Assembly (NCBI GenBank): GCA_949775045.1
Contig: OX459105.1
Span: 8,944,547 to 9,008,546 of the forward strand
Length of the DNA stretch: 64,000 nucleotides
Direction of reading: 5' to 3'
Origin: Metridium senile
Taxonomy: Eukaryota > Cnidaria > Anthozoa > Actiniaria > Metridiidae
The translations under genes and the position numbers were made by a program. Below, in pieces: positions 33,701 through 42,900 of the stretch (position 1 is its first letter; the number at the start of each line of letters is the position of its first letter). The notes under the pieces are model-generated. The model saw only the letters and a list, made by a program, of their open reading frames with translations, did no database searches and had not been told where the DNA came from.

Positions 33701-36121
33701 GTATCTTACTTAAACAATTATCCATCTCAGGCTCAGTATATATCGGTTAATAATAACCTTGACTCCAATCATTAAATATAGATACACCCACTGTTTTATA
33801 TTCCTTAAATATGTATCATATAGACATTGGAAAACAAATCATGGCATACGAGAGAAAAACAGAAGAAAAGTACTGTTTCAATTCAAAATGCGCGCGCGAC
33901 ACTGATTACCGTTAAATCTGGCTCCGCAACAACTGTTTTTATCTATTTTTGTTGTAAAGTAAAATATATGTAATGTGTCCGCCTTTGATTTAATTGTTGT
34001 TTTTCGTCAATGTCATGAAAAAAATGATATACCTAACGAAGTAACCCTCTCCCTTAAATATATCACTGAAACCTTAAATATATCACTGAAATATATATAA
34101 TATCTTCATAAACCATTTTTTTACAGACACATCATCAGATGTGTGAGGAAATCAAAAAAGTTCTCAAAAGTACTGAATTTGTGAATTTATTTTTCGATAT
34201 TTTCACAATCCTATTTGATCCTTTTAGATGAGAATGACTGATCAAGAGAGAAAAAAAAAAACAGAAGAAAAGAACTGTTCAATTCAAAATGCGCGCGACA
34301 CTGATTACCGTTAAATCTGGCTCCATATCCCACACGCGCAAGCAAACGTGTGCAGCAATGAATGCAAAGAATGATTGGAATGGAATGAATGATTGGTATG
34401 AATCATTGGAATGCAAAGAACAACTAGAATGTTAAGAATGTATGGATGACGTAATGAGAGATTCATGGATGTTTTTTTCAAGTTTTCAAATTGCGCACGA
34501 AGCAGTTCTAGAAGTGTACAGCGTGCGAGATTTTGTTCTTTATTCACATTTATTATATAGATTGATTCTAACGCGCGCTCTGATTGGCCAAACAAGCGTG
34601 GTTTATGAGAGTATAAACCACGGTCGTAAGTTTTCGAAATCAAACAGACTTTTTTGAACGATTTTTGAGAAATTTTTAATCGAAATTTATATAATAAAAT
34701 AAATAATTAAGGTTCAGCCTTGGTTTATACTCTGATAACCGCACGCTTGGCATTTGAACACACTTAAAAATGTCCAGAAGCACTTTCAGCTCGTGCTTCT
34801 TGACATTTTCTCGTGTGTTCAAATTGCCAAGCGTGCGGTTATCAGAGTATAAACCACGGCTGAACCTTAATTATTTGTTAAGTAATGCGCGCTCCTAGAG
34901 GTATTATAGTTCTGGATAAGTGATATAGGTCTATTATCTCTATATCTTGAGTGTAGTATACTCATAGTCTTTAGTGACTTTTACTCGATACTTTGAGTTC
35001 ATGTTTCCTCTTTATGATAAATTTGGTGTCCTTCTGAATGCAACGATTTACTCAATATTGTATCTACATTGTTGTAGTGTGTATGTCGGGGGCCAGTAGT
35101 ACGAAGCCTAGATAAAGTTATCCACTATATAAGAGTTATCCAGTGTATAGAATTTGTATAGGTTTTATTCGTTGGATAGGGATTTATCTGGTGGATAGCG
35201 CTATTCAGGCTTCGTGCAACCGGCCCCTATATTCTAAAGTGACAAAGAAAGACGTTATGATATCGTAAAACGTTTCTTTACTTTGCGCATGCTGCACTGA
35301 ATAGTAACTGACCATATCTGCCTGCAGGCCAATGTGATGGAGAATTTCTTCGAACGAGAAGTAAAGCGACTGGCGTTTGCGGAAGAACGGAAAAAGATAC
35401 GAGAAGCAGAGAAAAGAGAACGAGATGCTCTTGAATCAAAGAGGCAACAAGAGAAGAAGATAGATGAGACATATGCTGATATCGAGGCCAAGCAGCGTAT
35501 GGTATGTACTGTCGTTATTATCATTGAGGAATATGAGGAATTCAGTCGGTAATGACGTCACATTTCACTAGCTATGACCAACGCCACATACTTGAAAGCT
35601 GGTATACAAAAACTTACAACAAAGATCACTTAACCGTTGCGTTACACTACAGGCATCTTACAATAGACTCATACAATAGACTTCAATCATTCTGCCAATA
35701 CAATGACCAACACCTACCCACGCACCGACAACAACATCAGTTTCCGACTAAACCAGGCTTATAAATACCACCGCTGTCTTTTCGTATCTTTATTCTGAAG
35801 ATGACTTCCGCGATCAGGTTGTTGAAACGTCAGACATCAACACCATCAGTCTTACTCAAGACTACACTACCCCCGAACGATCACACCTCGTCTACATTGA
35901 TTACACCTGGGATCAGAGTATTATTTCTTAGTACATTGATATTGTATATAATTAGTGCCATATTGAACAACATTGGTATCGTCAGTAAACTTCAAGCAAC
36001 TCTATCCCTTATCAAATTATCTTTCCTTTTGTAGGCTTATCAGGCATATCTTGAAATGGAGAAAAAGATACTTGAAGACCTCGGACTGCGAGAAGAACCC
36101 GAAGAAGACATCGATATGTAA
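15777..36121 (+). CDS. DNAI3: Axonemal dynein intermediate chain 3 (WDR63), 22 exons
   Basis: Exons: 15777-16025, 16855-16959, 17466-17621, 18443-18601, 19459-19499, 19791-19907, 20488-20599, 21164-21242, 21826-22040, 22476-22568, 22934-23059, 23894-23967, 24374-24585, 25543-25670, 26073-26136, 27179-27309, 27910-27982, 28826-28883, 29229-29302, 30026-30117, 35328-35501, 36035-36121. All introns are GT-AG; phases join to 872 codons plus TAA (human DNAI3 is 891). The family, which includes Chlamydomonas IC140, is an intermediate chain of inner-arm dynein I1/f in motile cilia. An acidic N-terminus precedes conserved words TKTQEIF, NRAAISDFHP, KKIVQEY and EFGAPYKF. A WD-repeat region at about residues 325-785 contains SFSDPIHPLILLE, FNPSDPNIIAGGCINGQV, IEWHP, LDLSWKP, LTVGGW and VDVWDLLD. 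A charged coiled coil (787-872, FFEREVKRLAFAEERKKIRE) ends the protein. Introns hold most of the repeats in this half of the window. Confidence 0.96.
17625..18365. repeat. GTT/GAT minisatellite in DNAI3 intron 3
   Basis: About nine units of roughly 60-70 bp, each with GTTGGCAATGATGATGATGC, ATGGTGATGATGAT and a variable GTT run. It begins just after the exon 3 donor and ends about 80 bp before exon 4. Confidence 0.9.
18760..18910. repeat. MITE family A, degenerate copy
   Basis: Retains GCAATGATAGAGAC, its inverse GTCTCTATCATTG, GTTCGTTTCACTTCAATGCA and AACCTTTCAAAATTG. The outer ends are more decayed than in the 38 kb and 47 kb copies. Confidence 0.6.
18983..19382. repeat. 400-bp palindromic element in DNAI3 intron 4
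   Basis: CTTACCACTGATTTCATTAC begins the left arm and GTAATGAAATCGGTGGTAAG ends the right arm. A second pairing block is TCAATCAAACACAATTTGTC with its inverse. No target duplication is obvious. Confidence 0.75.
19537..19735. repeat. CATC/CATT low-complexity tract
   Basis: Imperfect tetranucleotide array in DNAI3 intron 5, just before exon 6; the apparent ORF is an artefact. Confidence 0.8.
20155..20410. repeat. G-tract / C-tract region in DNAI3 intron 6
   Basis: Long G runs at about 20159-20182 are followed by several C runs up to about 20360. The opposite-strand bias suggests a decayed inverted repeat similar in style to that at 36891-37152. G-runs could form quadruplexes. Confidence 0.55.
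20671..20964. repeat. MITE family C, copy 1
   Basis: Left end ATACACCTATTTCAAAAATC; right end TTTTTGAAATGGGCATGTAT. Inner inverted words GAAGCTACAGTCCACACTCT and GTGTTGACTGTAGCTTTGAT. Sister copies are at 48538-48836 and 56508-56810. Confidence 0.8.
21350..21800. repeat. ATC/ATT microsatellite
   Basis: Degenerate triplet-rich array filling DNAI3 intron 8 up to 25 bp before exon 9. Confidence 0.85.
22070..22440. repeat. GATGGTGAT microsatellite
   Basis: GAT/GGT triplet array in DNAI3 intron 9; ORFs on both strands are artefacts. Confidence 0.85.
22615..22905. repeat. GTGGTCGCTTACGAGAG repeat
   Basis: The motif GGTCGCTTACGAGAG occurs in several copies, with an internal tandem duplication of ATTACAGGTGTTTATATGGG. 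It lies in DNAI3 intron 10 and ends 28 bp before exon 11. Probably a decayed transposable element. Confidence 0.65.
23128..23569. mobile_element. TTAA-flanked palindromic element, 442 bp
   Basis: TTAA then AGTGCATATGACATGAAT on the left; ATTCATGTCATATGCACT then TTAA on the right. The arms pair along most of their length, including GAACCAAGAACCATTTTATA and GACGTCA. It lies in DNAI3 intron 11 and contains no gene. It shares the TTAA signature with the 1.7 kb palindrome but not its sequence. Confidence 0.8.
23755..23834. repeat. 80-bp palindrome
   Basis: CAACCTCGTTCCCAGGGCCC with its exact inverse GGGCCCTGGGAACGAGGTTG and a short loop. It resembles the ends of the elements at 24144 and 51485 (CCTCGTTCCCAGG type). 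Confidence 0.8.
24144..24336. mobile_element. MITE with 9-bp target duplication before DNAI3 exon 13
   Basis: Terminal inverted repeats CATCCTCGGGAACCCAGGGG and CCCCTGGGTTCCCGAGGATG. A perfect 9-bp duplication, CTGTAAGTA, flanks it at 24135-24143 and 24337-24345. An inner hairpin is GGTCGACCCGCTGAGGTCGACC. The right edge is 37 bp from the exon 13 acceptor. Confidence 0.85.
24682..24928. repeat. MITE family B, copy 2 (DNAI3 intron 13)
   Basis: CAGTGTTCGTGCTACTCCTT at the left and ACTGACATCAGCACGAACCC at the right, the inverse arrangement of copy 1 at 10494-10719. Confidence 0.75.
26238..27103 (+). mobile_element. Element with TGTGGTTACTCT ends and a Pol III B box
   Basis: Left end TGTGGTTACTCT and right end AGAGTAACCACA are perfect inverted repeats. 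Near the left end there is a local hairpin GATAGGTAACCAC. GTTCGAATCC (26422-26431) is a perfect B-box core and is followed by a long T-run at about 26444, as in a Pol III terminator. The right part includes the repeat shared with 1105-1245. Possibly a composite of a DNA element and a tRNA-derived SINE, in DNAI3 intron 15. Confidence 0.5.
27325..27760. repeat. Minisatellite with CRE-like TGACGTCA motifs
   Basis: About four diverged units of roughly 110 bp, with TGTGACATCATATTTAGAAC, GTTAGAATGAAATAACTAGT and GACGAAGGAATTGTATTCTA, in DNAI3 intron 16. Each unit carries one or more TGACATCA or TGACGTCA words. Confidence 0.85.
28028..28141. repeat. Palindrome rich in CGAAG/CTTCG
   Basis: AGTGATTATCGGTGAATATT is matched by inverse AATATTCACCGATAATCACT around a GCGGCGAGTCTTCGAGCTGC centre. 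It abuts the element at 28142. Confidence 0.75.
28142..28515. mobile_element. Inverted-repeat element carrying a coding exon
   Basis: Ends are TTTTAGTATAAATACAAAGG and its near inverse CCTGCGTATTTATACTAAAA. Between them lies a minus-strand exon (28290-28421) preceded by sequence that could hold a promoter. The element sits in DNAI3 intron 17. Confidence 0.6.
28305..28421 (-). pseudogene. First-exon fragment of a Crypton-derived (KIAA1958/QRICH1-like) protein
   Basis: ATG at 28421 opens MAASSRFVTVSEDEIENFKE, and the frame later has KSTKEATKFGVKLFK before a donor-like G|GTATCA near 28305. The pattern (F-V-x-V-S-E-x-E-I, then T-K-x-A-T-K-x-x-V) matches, from memory of the family, the N-terminus of KIAA1958/QRICH1/ZMYM2-like proteins derived from Crypton tyrosine recombinases, which are abundant in cnidarians. 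No downstream exon is visible to 27.1 kb, so it is a fragment. Assignment is by pattern only. Confidence 0.45.
28590..28802. repeat. TTTG/TCTG microsatellite
   Basis: GTTTGTTTGTCTGTCTG-type array ending about 20 bp before DNAI3 exon 18. Overlapping cysteine/valine/phenylalanine-rich frames are artefacts. Confidence 0.9.
28975..29085 (-). repeat. SINE body fragment
   Basis: Shares GGAGGGAGGAAAACC, TTGTGGCATGGGAGAGAACA and ACATCAAACAAACTC with the SINE at 13747-13965; the tRNA-like head is missing or decayed. Confidence 0.6.
29303..29640. repeat. 54-bp minisatellite in DNAI3 intron 19
   Basis: Six to seven units with GTAGTGGCGGTGGTAGTGTT, GTTAGCGGTGATGGTGCTAG and TGGTAATAACT. It starts essentially at the exon 19 donor. 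Being open in several frames, it gives spurious ORFs of 103 and 192 codons. Confidence 0.9.
30615..30752. repeat. MITE family D, copy 1
   Basis: Ends GGGGCCAGTTGTACGAAGGG and inverse CCCTTCGTACAACTGGCCCC; the inner stem has AAAGTTATCC and GGATAGCGCT. Copy 2 is at 35088-35227. Confidence 0.85.
31706..31770. repeat. 65-bp hairpin
   Basis: GTTTACAACAT and CCGTGTTGTATCG are followed by their inverses CGATACAACACGG and ATGTTGTAAAC. A strong stem-loop inside intron 20. Confidence 0.7.
34700..34878. repeat. Palindromic element, about 180 bp
   Basis: AAATAATTAAGGTTCAGCC on the left pairs with GGCTGAACCTTAATTATTT on the right, and pairing continues through GGTTTATACTCTGATAACCG and GCACGCTTGGCA. The same TATAAACCACGG motif occurs at 34605-34625. 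Confidence 0.8.
35088..35227. repeat. MITE family D, copy 2
   Basis: GGGGGCCAGTAGTACGAAGC on the left; GCTTCGTGCAACCGGCCCC on the right; internal GTTATCCA and GGATAGCGCTATTCA as in copy 1. It lies 100 bp before DNAI3 exon 21. Confidence 0.8.
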
Positions 36122-36702
36122 TCTATCATAGCAGACAGACAGTGTGCTTTGAAGTTACCTATTGTAGTCACTTATTATAACACTGATCGAAATCGTTTTT
36201 ATCGCCCTATGGAGACTTTAAGCAAGACCGCGCACGACGTTGGATTTTTTGCGCGCGAAGATCTATAAAACTTTATCAACCTAAGTTACGTTGGGCAACA
36301 TGTTTTTTTTCCATCTTGTATTTGCTATCTTGTAAATCTGAAGAGTTGTATAAGCAACAAGACTGAATCACAAATGCTAAATAGCTAGTAGATATTGGGG
36401 TCCTCTTGTCATTCGACAGGCAGTGGCCTGCAAGCCGTCTCAACTCTCACCGATCGACCTTTTGCTATAAGTTATTTAGCGTTTTGGCATTTTTTTTAAA
36501 GCCAAAACACTAAATGCAAAGGTTTAAGCCTTCTAAGAACTACTCTGCTAGGCTTGCTTATAATGGTCTCGGTGCATTTTAAATATCAACCATATTTTTG
36601 AATAATAGTTTGGTGTACAGTGTATTATATAAAGGTTGTAACTATTTACAGGTTGAAGTGATTATTCTTGTGAATTTTGTATCATACTGTATAACATGTA
36701 TC

Positions 36703-36708
36703 AATAAA
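36703..36708 (+). promoter_or_regulatory. Candidate DNAI3 poly(A) signal
   Basis: AATAAA 582 bp after the DNAI3 stop codon; another AATAAA lies at 36872-36877. Which is used cannot be decided from sequence. Confidence 0.4.
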
Positions 36709-36890
36709 CTTGTGAAAGGTGAAGTACCGAAAGGAATTGTGGGTATGTACCATTACACAAGGTTATTAGTTATTTTAGGTTTGGCAACTATAAACGACTG
36801 TTTTTGGCAACAATTATTAGATAGTAAGCACCTCGATTATTCGTCATCAATTTTATGCCCATCAATATCTAAATAAAAGTCTCCACTTAG

Positions 36891-37152
36891 GGACTTGTCA
36901 GAAATTAGCAGGGGGGGGGGGGGGGGGGAGGGTGGAAACTGGGGGAGGGTCATCACTTTTTAAGAACCTAAAAGGGAGGGTCACAAAATAATAAACCACC
37001 AAAAATGAGGATTGTGCAAAAGAAGACACTGTGACATAGGGTACGGTCAAGATATTATGATCCTTTACTTTGGGAGGGTCATGAAATTTCCATCACTTCA
37101 TTTCAAAACTCCACCCCCCCCCCTCCCCCCTGCTAATTTCTGACAATTCCCT
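36891..37152. repeat. Palindromic element with long G and C tracts
   Basis: GGGACTTGTCAGAAATTAGC followed by an uninterrupted run of about 19 G; on the right C runs then GCTAATTTCTGACAATTCCC. The arms are otherwise purine-rich and pyrimidine-rich. A quadruplex-forming, possibly assembly-difficult sequence. Confidence 0.8.
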
Positions 37153-38030
37153 TATTATTACATTTTCAATGAAAGACCTATATATATATTTCTTTATTTC
37201 ATCACTATGGTTACACAACTTTACGGTAGCTTCCTGTGTTATTTGTCTTTAGATATATGCCAATCAATATCGAAACATAAAATTGCATGTTCTTTGCGAG
37301 ATTATATAATAATTGTAAGCATTTGATCTTCGAATGTCATTAGTATGGCCGTTATTCAGTTCATCCTTAAAATAACCCTATCAACTTTGACAACCTCAGT
37401 TTTAAAATAGGCGTATGTTCATAATTATATTTCATTTGTTATATCAGCTGGTGTACAGTTCATTGCAAACTTTAATATATTCACAAATGGTTTGTTTAAA
37501 TGTAACAAGGGTTTTTCGCGTTATTTTTGGTGCGGTTTTGAGGTTTTTTTTTCTTTTCGGGCGCAGTAAAAAATTTAAAAAAATGTTTTTATGCATGATG
37601 AAAATTTATTTGTCAGATCCTTTTATGTCCGGTTGTTTTGTTTTGTTCAAGATTTGTTTTTTATTTTATTTATCAAACTTCCAACAGAGTTGAGGATTGT
37701 TTAACAGGTGGAATTACTCCCATATATTTATTGCGGTTTTATTCGATTTTTTTTTTTTTTTCGGTATTTCTCGCGCGTTTGTATTTTTGCCATAAACGGC
37801 AGCCGCTGTCGTTGAAGCTGCTTTCTTTTTGAAGCAGTCCCTGTTTTGCATTTTTCTTCATTCAGAACAAGTTCATTTGTGATCCATGAGTGCTTATTAC
37901 CAATACGCTTTCTTTTTACTGATAAACGTTCTATGCTTTAGATTTAGAGTGAATCGAACGCCAGCAATTCCGGGATCCACACTTTATTTGGATCTGAATA
38001 CAAAGAGACCTGATCCCAAGGTTTACCTTT
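37153..38030. other. Stretch without recognised gene
   Basis: T-rich intergenic DNA downstream of DNAI3. Two overlapping frames of 92 and 64 codons exist but are dominated by Phe/Leu from T-rich sequence and have no family resemblance. Confidence 0.6.
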
Positions 38031-38362
38031 TAAGGCCGATTAACACGATACGATTTTGACCTACGACTGTAGTATACGATTTGCTTACAAATTGTAGTAG
38101 GTACCATTCACACGCGCACGACCAGTCGTATACGATTCGTATACGCCATTGCTAAACGGACGAAATACTAGATCTAGTCCTCATATGGGACAAATCACGT
38201 CATTTTCCTACGACAAGTCGTAGGGTTTTGATCCTTGGTTCAAAATCCTACTACAAGTCGTAGGTCGCGTGCGTCAGTCGTAGGCAAGTCGTAGGGCCAT
38301 TTACATTTACATTTTGTACTACAAATCGCACACGACAATCGTGCCGTGTAAATCGGCCTTTA
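38031..38362. repeat. Palindromic element with CGTATACGAT/CTACGAC words
   Basis: AAGGCCGATTAACACG at the left end and CGTGTAAATCGGCCTTT at the right; the interior is full of CGTATACGA and AAGTCGTAGG words in both orientations. Confidence 0.75.
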
Positions 38363-38401
38363 AATCTTTAAGGAATTCACTACGATTGAAATGTTTGAAT
38401 A

Positions 38402-38560
38402 GTCCCGGCCCCTTCACAGTTCCTTGCGCCATCTTAAGAAGTAGCCGGGCCTTTGCATCGAAGCGAGACGAACGTTGAGCTTGCAATATGATAGAGACCT
38501 TTTAACAAAGGCAAAGGCCCGGCTACTTCTTAAGATGGCGCAGGGAACTATGAAGGGGAC
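38402..38560. repeat. MITE family A, best-preserved copy
   Basis: GTCCCGGCCCCTTCACAGTT / AACTATGAAGGGGAC ends, inside which TGCGCCATCTTAAGAAGTAG and CTACTTCTTAAGATGGCGCA pair exactly. The interior holds AAGCGAGACGAACG and GCAATATGATAGAGACC. Confidence 0.85.
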
Positions 38561-38643
38561 TGTTGTTTTAATAATTCGTGCTTTTACATGGTTCAAAGTT
38601 GCCTTTGCGTGTTAGGTAAACAAAGGGAGTGATCACTGACACC

Positions 38644-39150
38644 TATATGGATTACTTCCAGGTCAATAAGTGACGTAGGGGTAATCCTTGTTGTTGTAGT
38701 GATCAACTAACTAAGCCCATAAATATCAAGTAAATATGTCAAGGTAGAGGACATTAAATAATTAAGTCGTTCAGTAAATATAATATTTCAGATGGAGAGT
38801 TGGGAGTCCTATTGACCCCATGCAGGGACTGGGGATGAGCTATCTATCAATAAAATATTTCGATTATATTTTTCTAGTAAAAGAATGAGCATGTCTGAAT
38901 TGGTAAATTGGCAGAGTAATGGATTACTTCCAAGTCAATATAAAGTGTTCTTGACGTAGAGGTAATCCTTGTTGTTGCAGTGATCAACTAACGAAGCCCA
39001 TAAATATCAAGTAAATATATCAAGGTAGAGGACATTAAATAATTAATTCGTTCAGTAAATATTTCAGATGGAGAGTTGGGAGTCCTATATAGACCCTATG
39101 CAGGGAATGGGAATGAGCACTCTATCAATAAAATGTTCGATTTTATTTTT
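38644..39150 (+). repeat. Tandem duplication of about 280 bp
   Basis: Two copies start near 38649 and 38921 with GGATTACTTCCA-GTCAATA. Both contain GGTAATCCTTGTTGTTG, CCCATAAATATCAAGTAAAT, AGGTAGAGGACATTAAATAA and CAGATGGAGAGTTGGGAGTC. A few indels separate them. No open frame spans either copy. Confidence 0.85.
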
Positions 39151-39599
39151 CTACTAAAGAAAGAGCATTTCTGAATTATTAAGTTGGCAGAGTTATGTTG
39201 TTTTATAAAAAAAAAAGTACTGCAGAGTTATCAGAACTATGTTTAAATTCATGTTTTTGGCAAATGAACATGAAATTGAGGCTCGTCAGCCCAATGTTCA
39301 AATTTTCAGTCAAATCGATGTTTTTAAATTCAAACAACCGCAGCTTTTTATCATTTTATGTTACTACACTTAAATTTCGTTCTAGCTAGCTCATGGAGTG
39401 AATGGTGTCTTCCAAAATGATTAAGTATAGAGTAATTTTATTGCCAAGCCTTTATGCATAGGGTGTATACCATGCAAATAAAATAACTAGCAAACAAAAT
39501 AACACAATTACACCAATGATAGATGACTGTTTGTTTTATAGAATGACAGAATTACAAATGCAACTAGAGCGAAAGCACTAAATCCATACGAAATAACTT

Positions 39600-39700
39600 G
39601 TTTGGCAAGCCTGGCCTCTAATAAATTGTGTTTCAACGTGAACATGAGGCTAGTCAGTCAAGAAAAATACGAGCTTGCCATATTTCGATTCGGTCTTTAG
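39600..39700. repeat. Fragment related to 13560-13745
   Basis: Shares GTGTTTCAACGTGAACA, a following AGGCTAG-CAGTCAAGA and CATATTTCGATT with the palindromic element in DPP7 intron 2. Confidence 0.55.
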
Positions 39701-39931
39701 TTCGTAGCTAGTACATAACAATTAGTCGCCTTCACAGACAAGATAACACGGTATTGTTTCCTTTTTGTATATATTTGATGTTTCTGCTTTTTATTTTATG
39801 GTCATAGGTTAGTATTTACGTGTGTTTTGTTGATTTTTGTTTAGTTAAACAAATTAGCTACAACTATTTGTATTCAGTATTAACTACAGTACCAGCTGAA
39901 ACGAAAACTAGAATTGCACAATCTGTTAATA

Positions 39932-42900
39932 ATAGTGGTGATGATGATGGTCAATGATCGATAATGATGACGATGATAGTGATGAAGATAACAAATAATG
40001 TAGATGATAATAATAATTGATGACGATAACTAATAATGGTTACGGTGATAATAATGATGATGATGACACTAATAATGATGATAACTAATAATGGTAACGG
40101 TGATAATAATGATGATGATGACACTAATAATGATGATAACTAATAATGGTAACGGTGATAATAATGATGATGATGACACTAATAATGATGATAACTAATA
40201 ATGGTAACGGTGATAATAATGATGATGATGACACTAATAATGATGATAACTAATAATGGTAACGGTGATAATAATGATGATGATGACACTAATAATGATG
40301 ATAACTAATAATGGTAACGGTGATAATAATGATGATGATGACACTAATAATGATGATAACTAATAATGGTAACGGTGATAATAATGATGATGATGACACT
40401 AATAATGATGATAACTAATAATGGTAACGGTGATAATAATGATGATGATGACACTAATAATGATGATAACTAATAATGGTAACGGTGATAATAATGATGA
40501 TGATGACACTAATAATGATGATAACTAATAATGGTAACGGTGATAATAATGATGATGATGACACTAATAATGATGATAACTAATAATGGTAACGGTGATA
40601 ATAATGATGATGATGACACTAATAATGATGATAACTAATAATGGTAACGGTGATAATAATGATGATGATGACACTAATAATGATGATAACTAATAATGGT
40701 GATGGTGATAATAATGATGATGATGACACTAATAATGATGATAACTAATAATGGTAACGGTGATAATAATGATGATGATGACACTAATAATGATGATAAC
40801 TAATAATGGTAACGGTGATAATAATGATGATGATGACACTAATAATGATGATAACTAATAATGGTGATGGTGATAATAATTAATGATGATGACACTAATA
40901 ATGATGATAACTAATAATGGTAACGGTGATAATAATGATGATGATGACACTAATAATGATGATAACTAATAATGGTAACGGTGATAATAATGATGATGAT
41001 GACACTAATAATGATGATAACTAATAATGGTGATGGTGATAATAATTAATGATGATGACACTAATAATGATGATAACTAATAATGGTAACGGTGATAATA
41101 ATGATGATGATGACACTAATAATGATGATAACTAATAATGGTGATGGTGATAATAATTAATGATGATGATGATATGAGGATATTAACTAATAATGGTAAC
41201 GGTGATAATAATGATGATAATGACACTAATAATGATGATAACTAATAATGGTGATGGTGATAATAATTAATGATGATGATGATATGAGGATATTAACTAA
41301 TAATGGTAACGGTGATAATAATGATGATAATGACACTAATAATGATGATATAACTAATAATGGTGATGGTGATAATAATTAATGATGATGATGATATGAG
41401 GATATTAAGTAATAATGGTAACGGTGATAATAATGATGATAATGACACTAATAATGATGATAACTAATAATGGTGATGGTGATAATAATTAATGATGATG
41501 ATGATATGAGGATATTAACTAATAATGGTAACGGTGATAATAATGATGATAATGACACTAATAATGATGATAACTAATAATGGTGATGGTGATAATAATT
41601 AATGATGATGATGATATGAGGATATTAACTAATAATGGTAACGGTGATAATAATGATGATAATGACACTAATAATGATGATAACTAATAATGGTGATGGT
41701 GATAATAATTAATGATGATGATGATATGAGGATATTAACTAATAATGGTAACGGTGATAATAATGATGATAATGACACTAATAATGATGATATAACTAAT
41801 AATGGTGATGGTGATAATAATTAATGATGATGATGATATGAGTATATTAAGTAATAATGGTAACGGTGATAATAATGATGATAATGACACTAATAATGAT
41901 GATATAACTAATAATGGTAACGGTGATAATAATGATGATGATGACACTAATAATGATGATAACTAATAATGGTAACGGTGATAATAATGATGATAATGAC
42001 ACTAATAATGATGATAACTAATAATGGTAACGGTGATAATAATGATGATGATGACACTAATAATGATGATAACTAATAATGGTAACGGTGATAATAATGA
42101 TGATAATGACACTAATAATGATGATATAACTAATAATGGTGATGGTGATAATAATTAATGATGATGATGATATGAGTATATTAAGTAATAATGGTAACGG
42201 TGATAATTATGATGATGATGACACTAATAATGATGATATAACTAATAATGGTGATGGTGATAATAATTAATGATGATGATGATATGAGTATATTAAGTAA
42301 TAATGGTAACGGTGATAATAATGATGATAATGACACTAATAATGATGATATAACTAATAATGGTGATGGTGATAATAATTAATGATGATGATGATATGAG
42401 GATATTAACTAATAATGGTAACGGTGATAATAATGATGATAATGACACTAATAATGATGATAACTAATAATGGTGATGGTGATAATAATTAATGATGATG
42501 ATGATATGAGGATATTAACTAATAATGGTAACGGTGATAATAATGATGATAATGACACTAATAATGATGATATAACTAATAATGGTGATGGTGATAATAA
42601 TTAATGATGATGATGATATGAGTATATTAAGTAATAATGGTAACGGTGATAATAATGATGATAATGACACTAATAATGATGATATAACTAATAATGGTGA
42701 TGGTGATAATAATTAATGATGATGATGATATGAGTATATTAAGTAATAATGGTAACGGTGATAATAATGATGATAATGACACTAATAATGATGATATAAC
42801 TAATAATGGTGATGGTGATAATAATTAATGATGATGATGATATGAGGATATTAACTAATAATGGTAACGGTGATAATAATGATGATAATGACACTAATAA

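Larger units (their letters stand above)
30226..34560. repeat. Repeated AAGTACTGTTTC...GCGCGCGAC family in DNAI3 intron 20
   Basis: At least five related blocks, at about 30226-30610, 31290-31610, 32720-33210, 33840-33925 and 34240-34560. Each has AGAAGAAAAGTACTGTTTC, GCGCGCGACACTGATTACCG and, in the longer ones, a GAATGATTGGAATG array, GTGAATGACGTAATGATACG and GCACGAAGCAGTTCTAGAAG. Intervening DNA is also partly duplicated (CATCATTAATTCATGAGAAATTGAC and similar). The repeats make up most of the 5.2 kb intron. Confidence 0.8.

Noticed and set aside
37415..37832. Phe/Leu-rich ORFs downstream of DNAI3
   Set aside because: T-rich DNA gives such frames by chance; no motif, no splice or start context.
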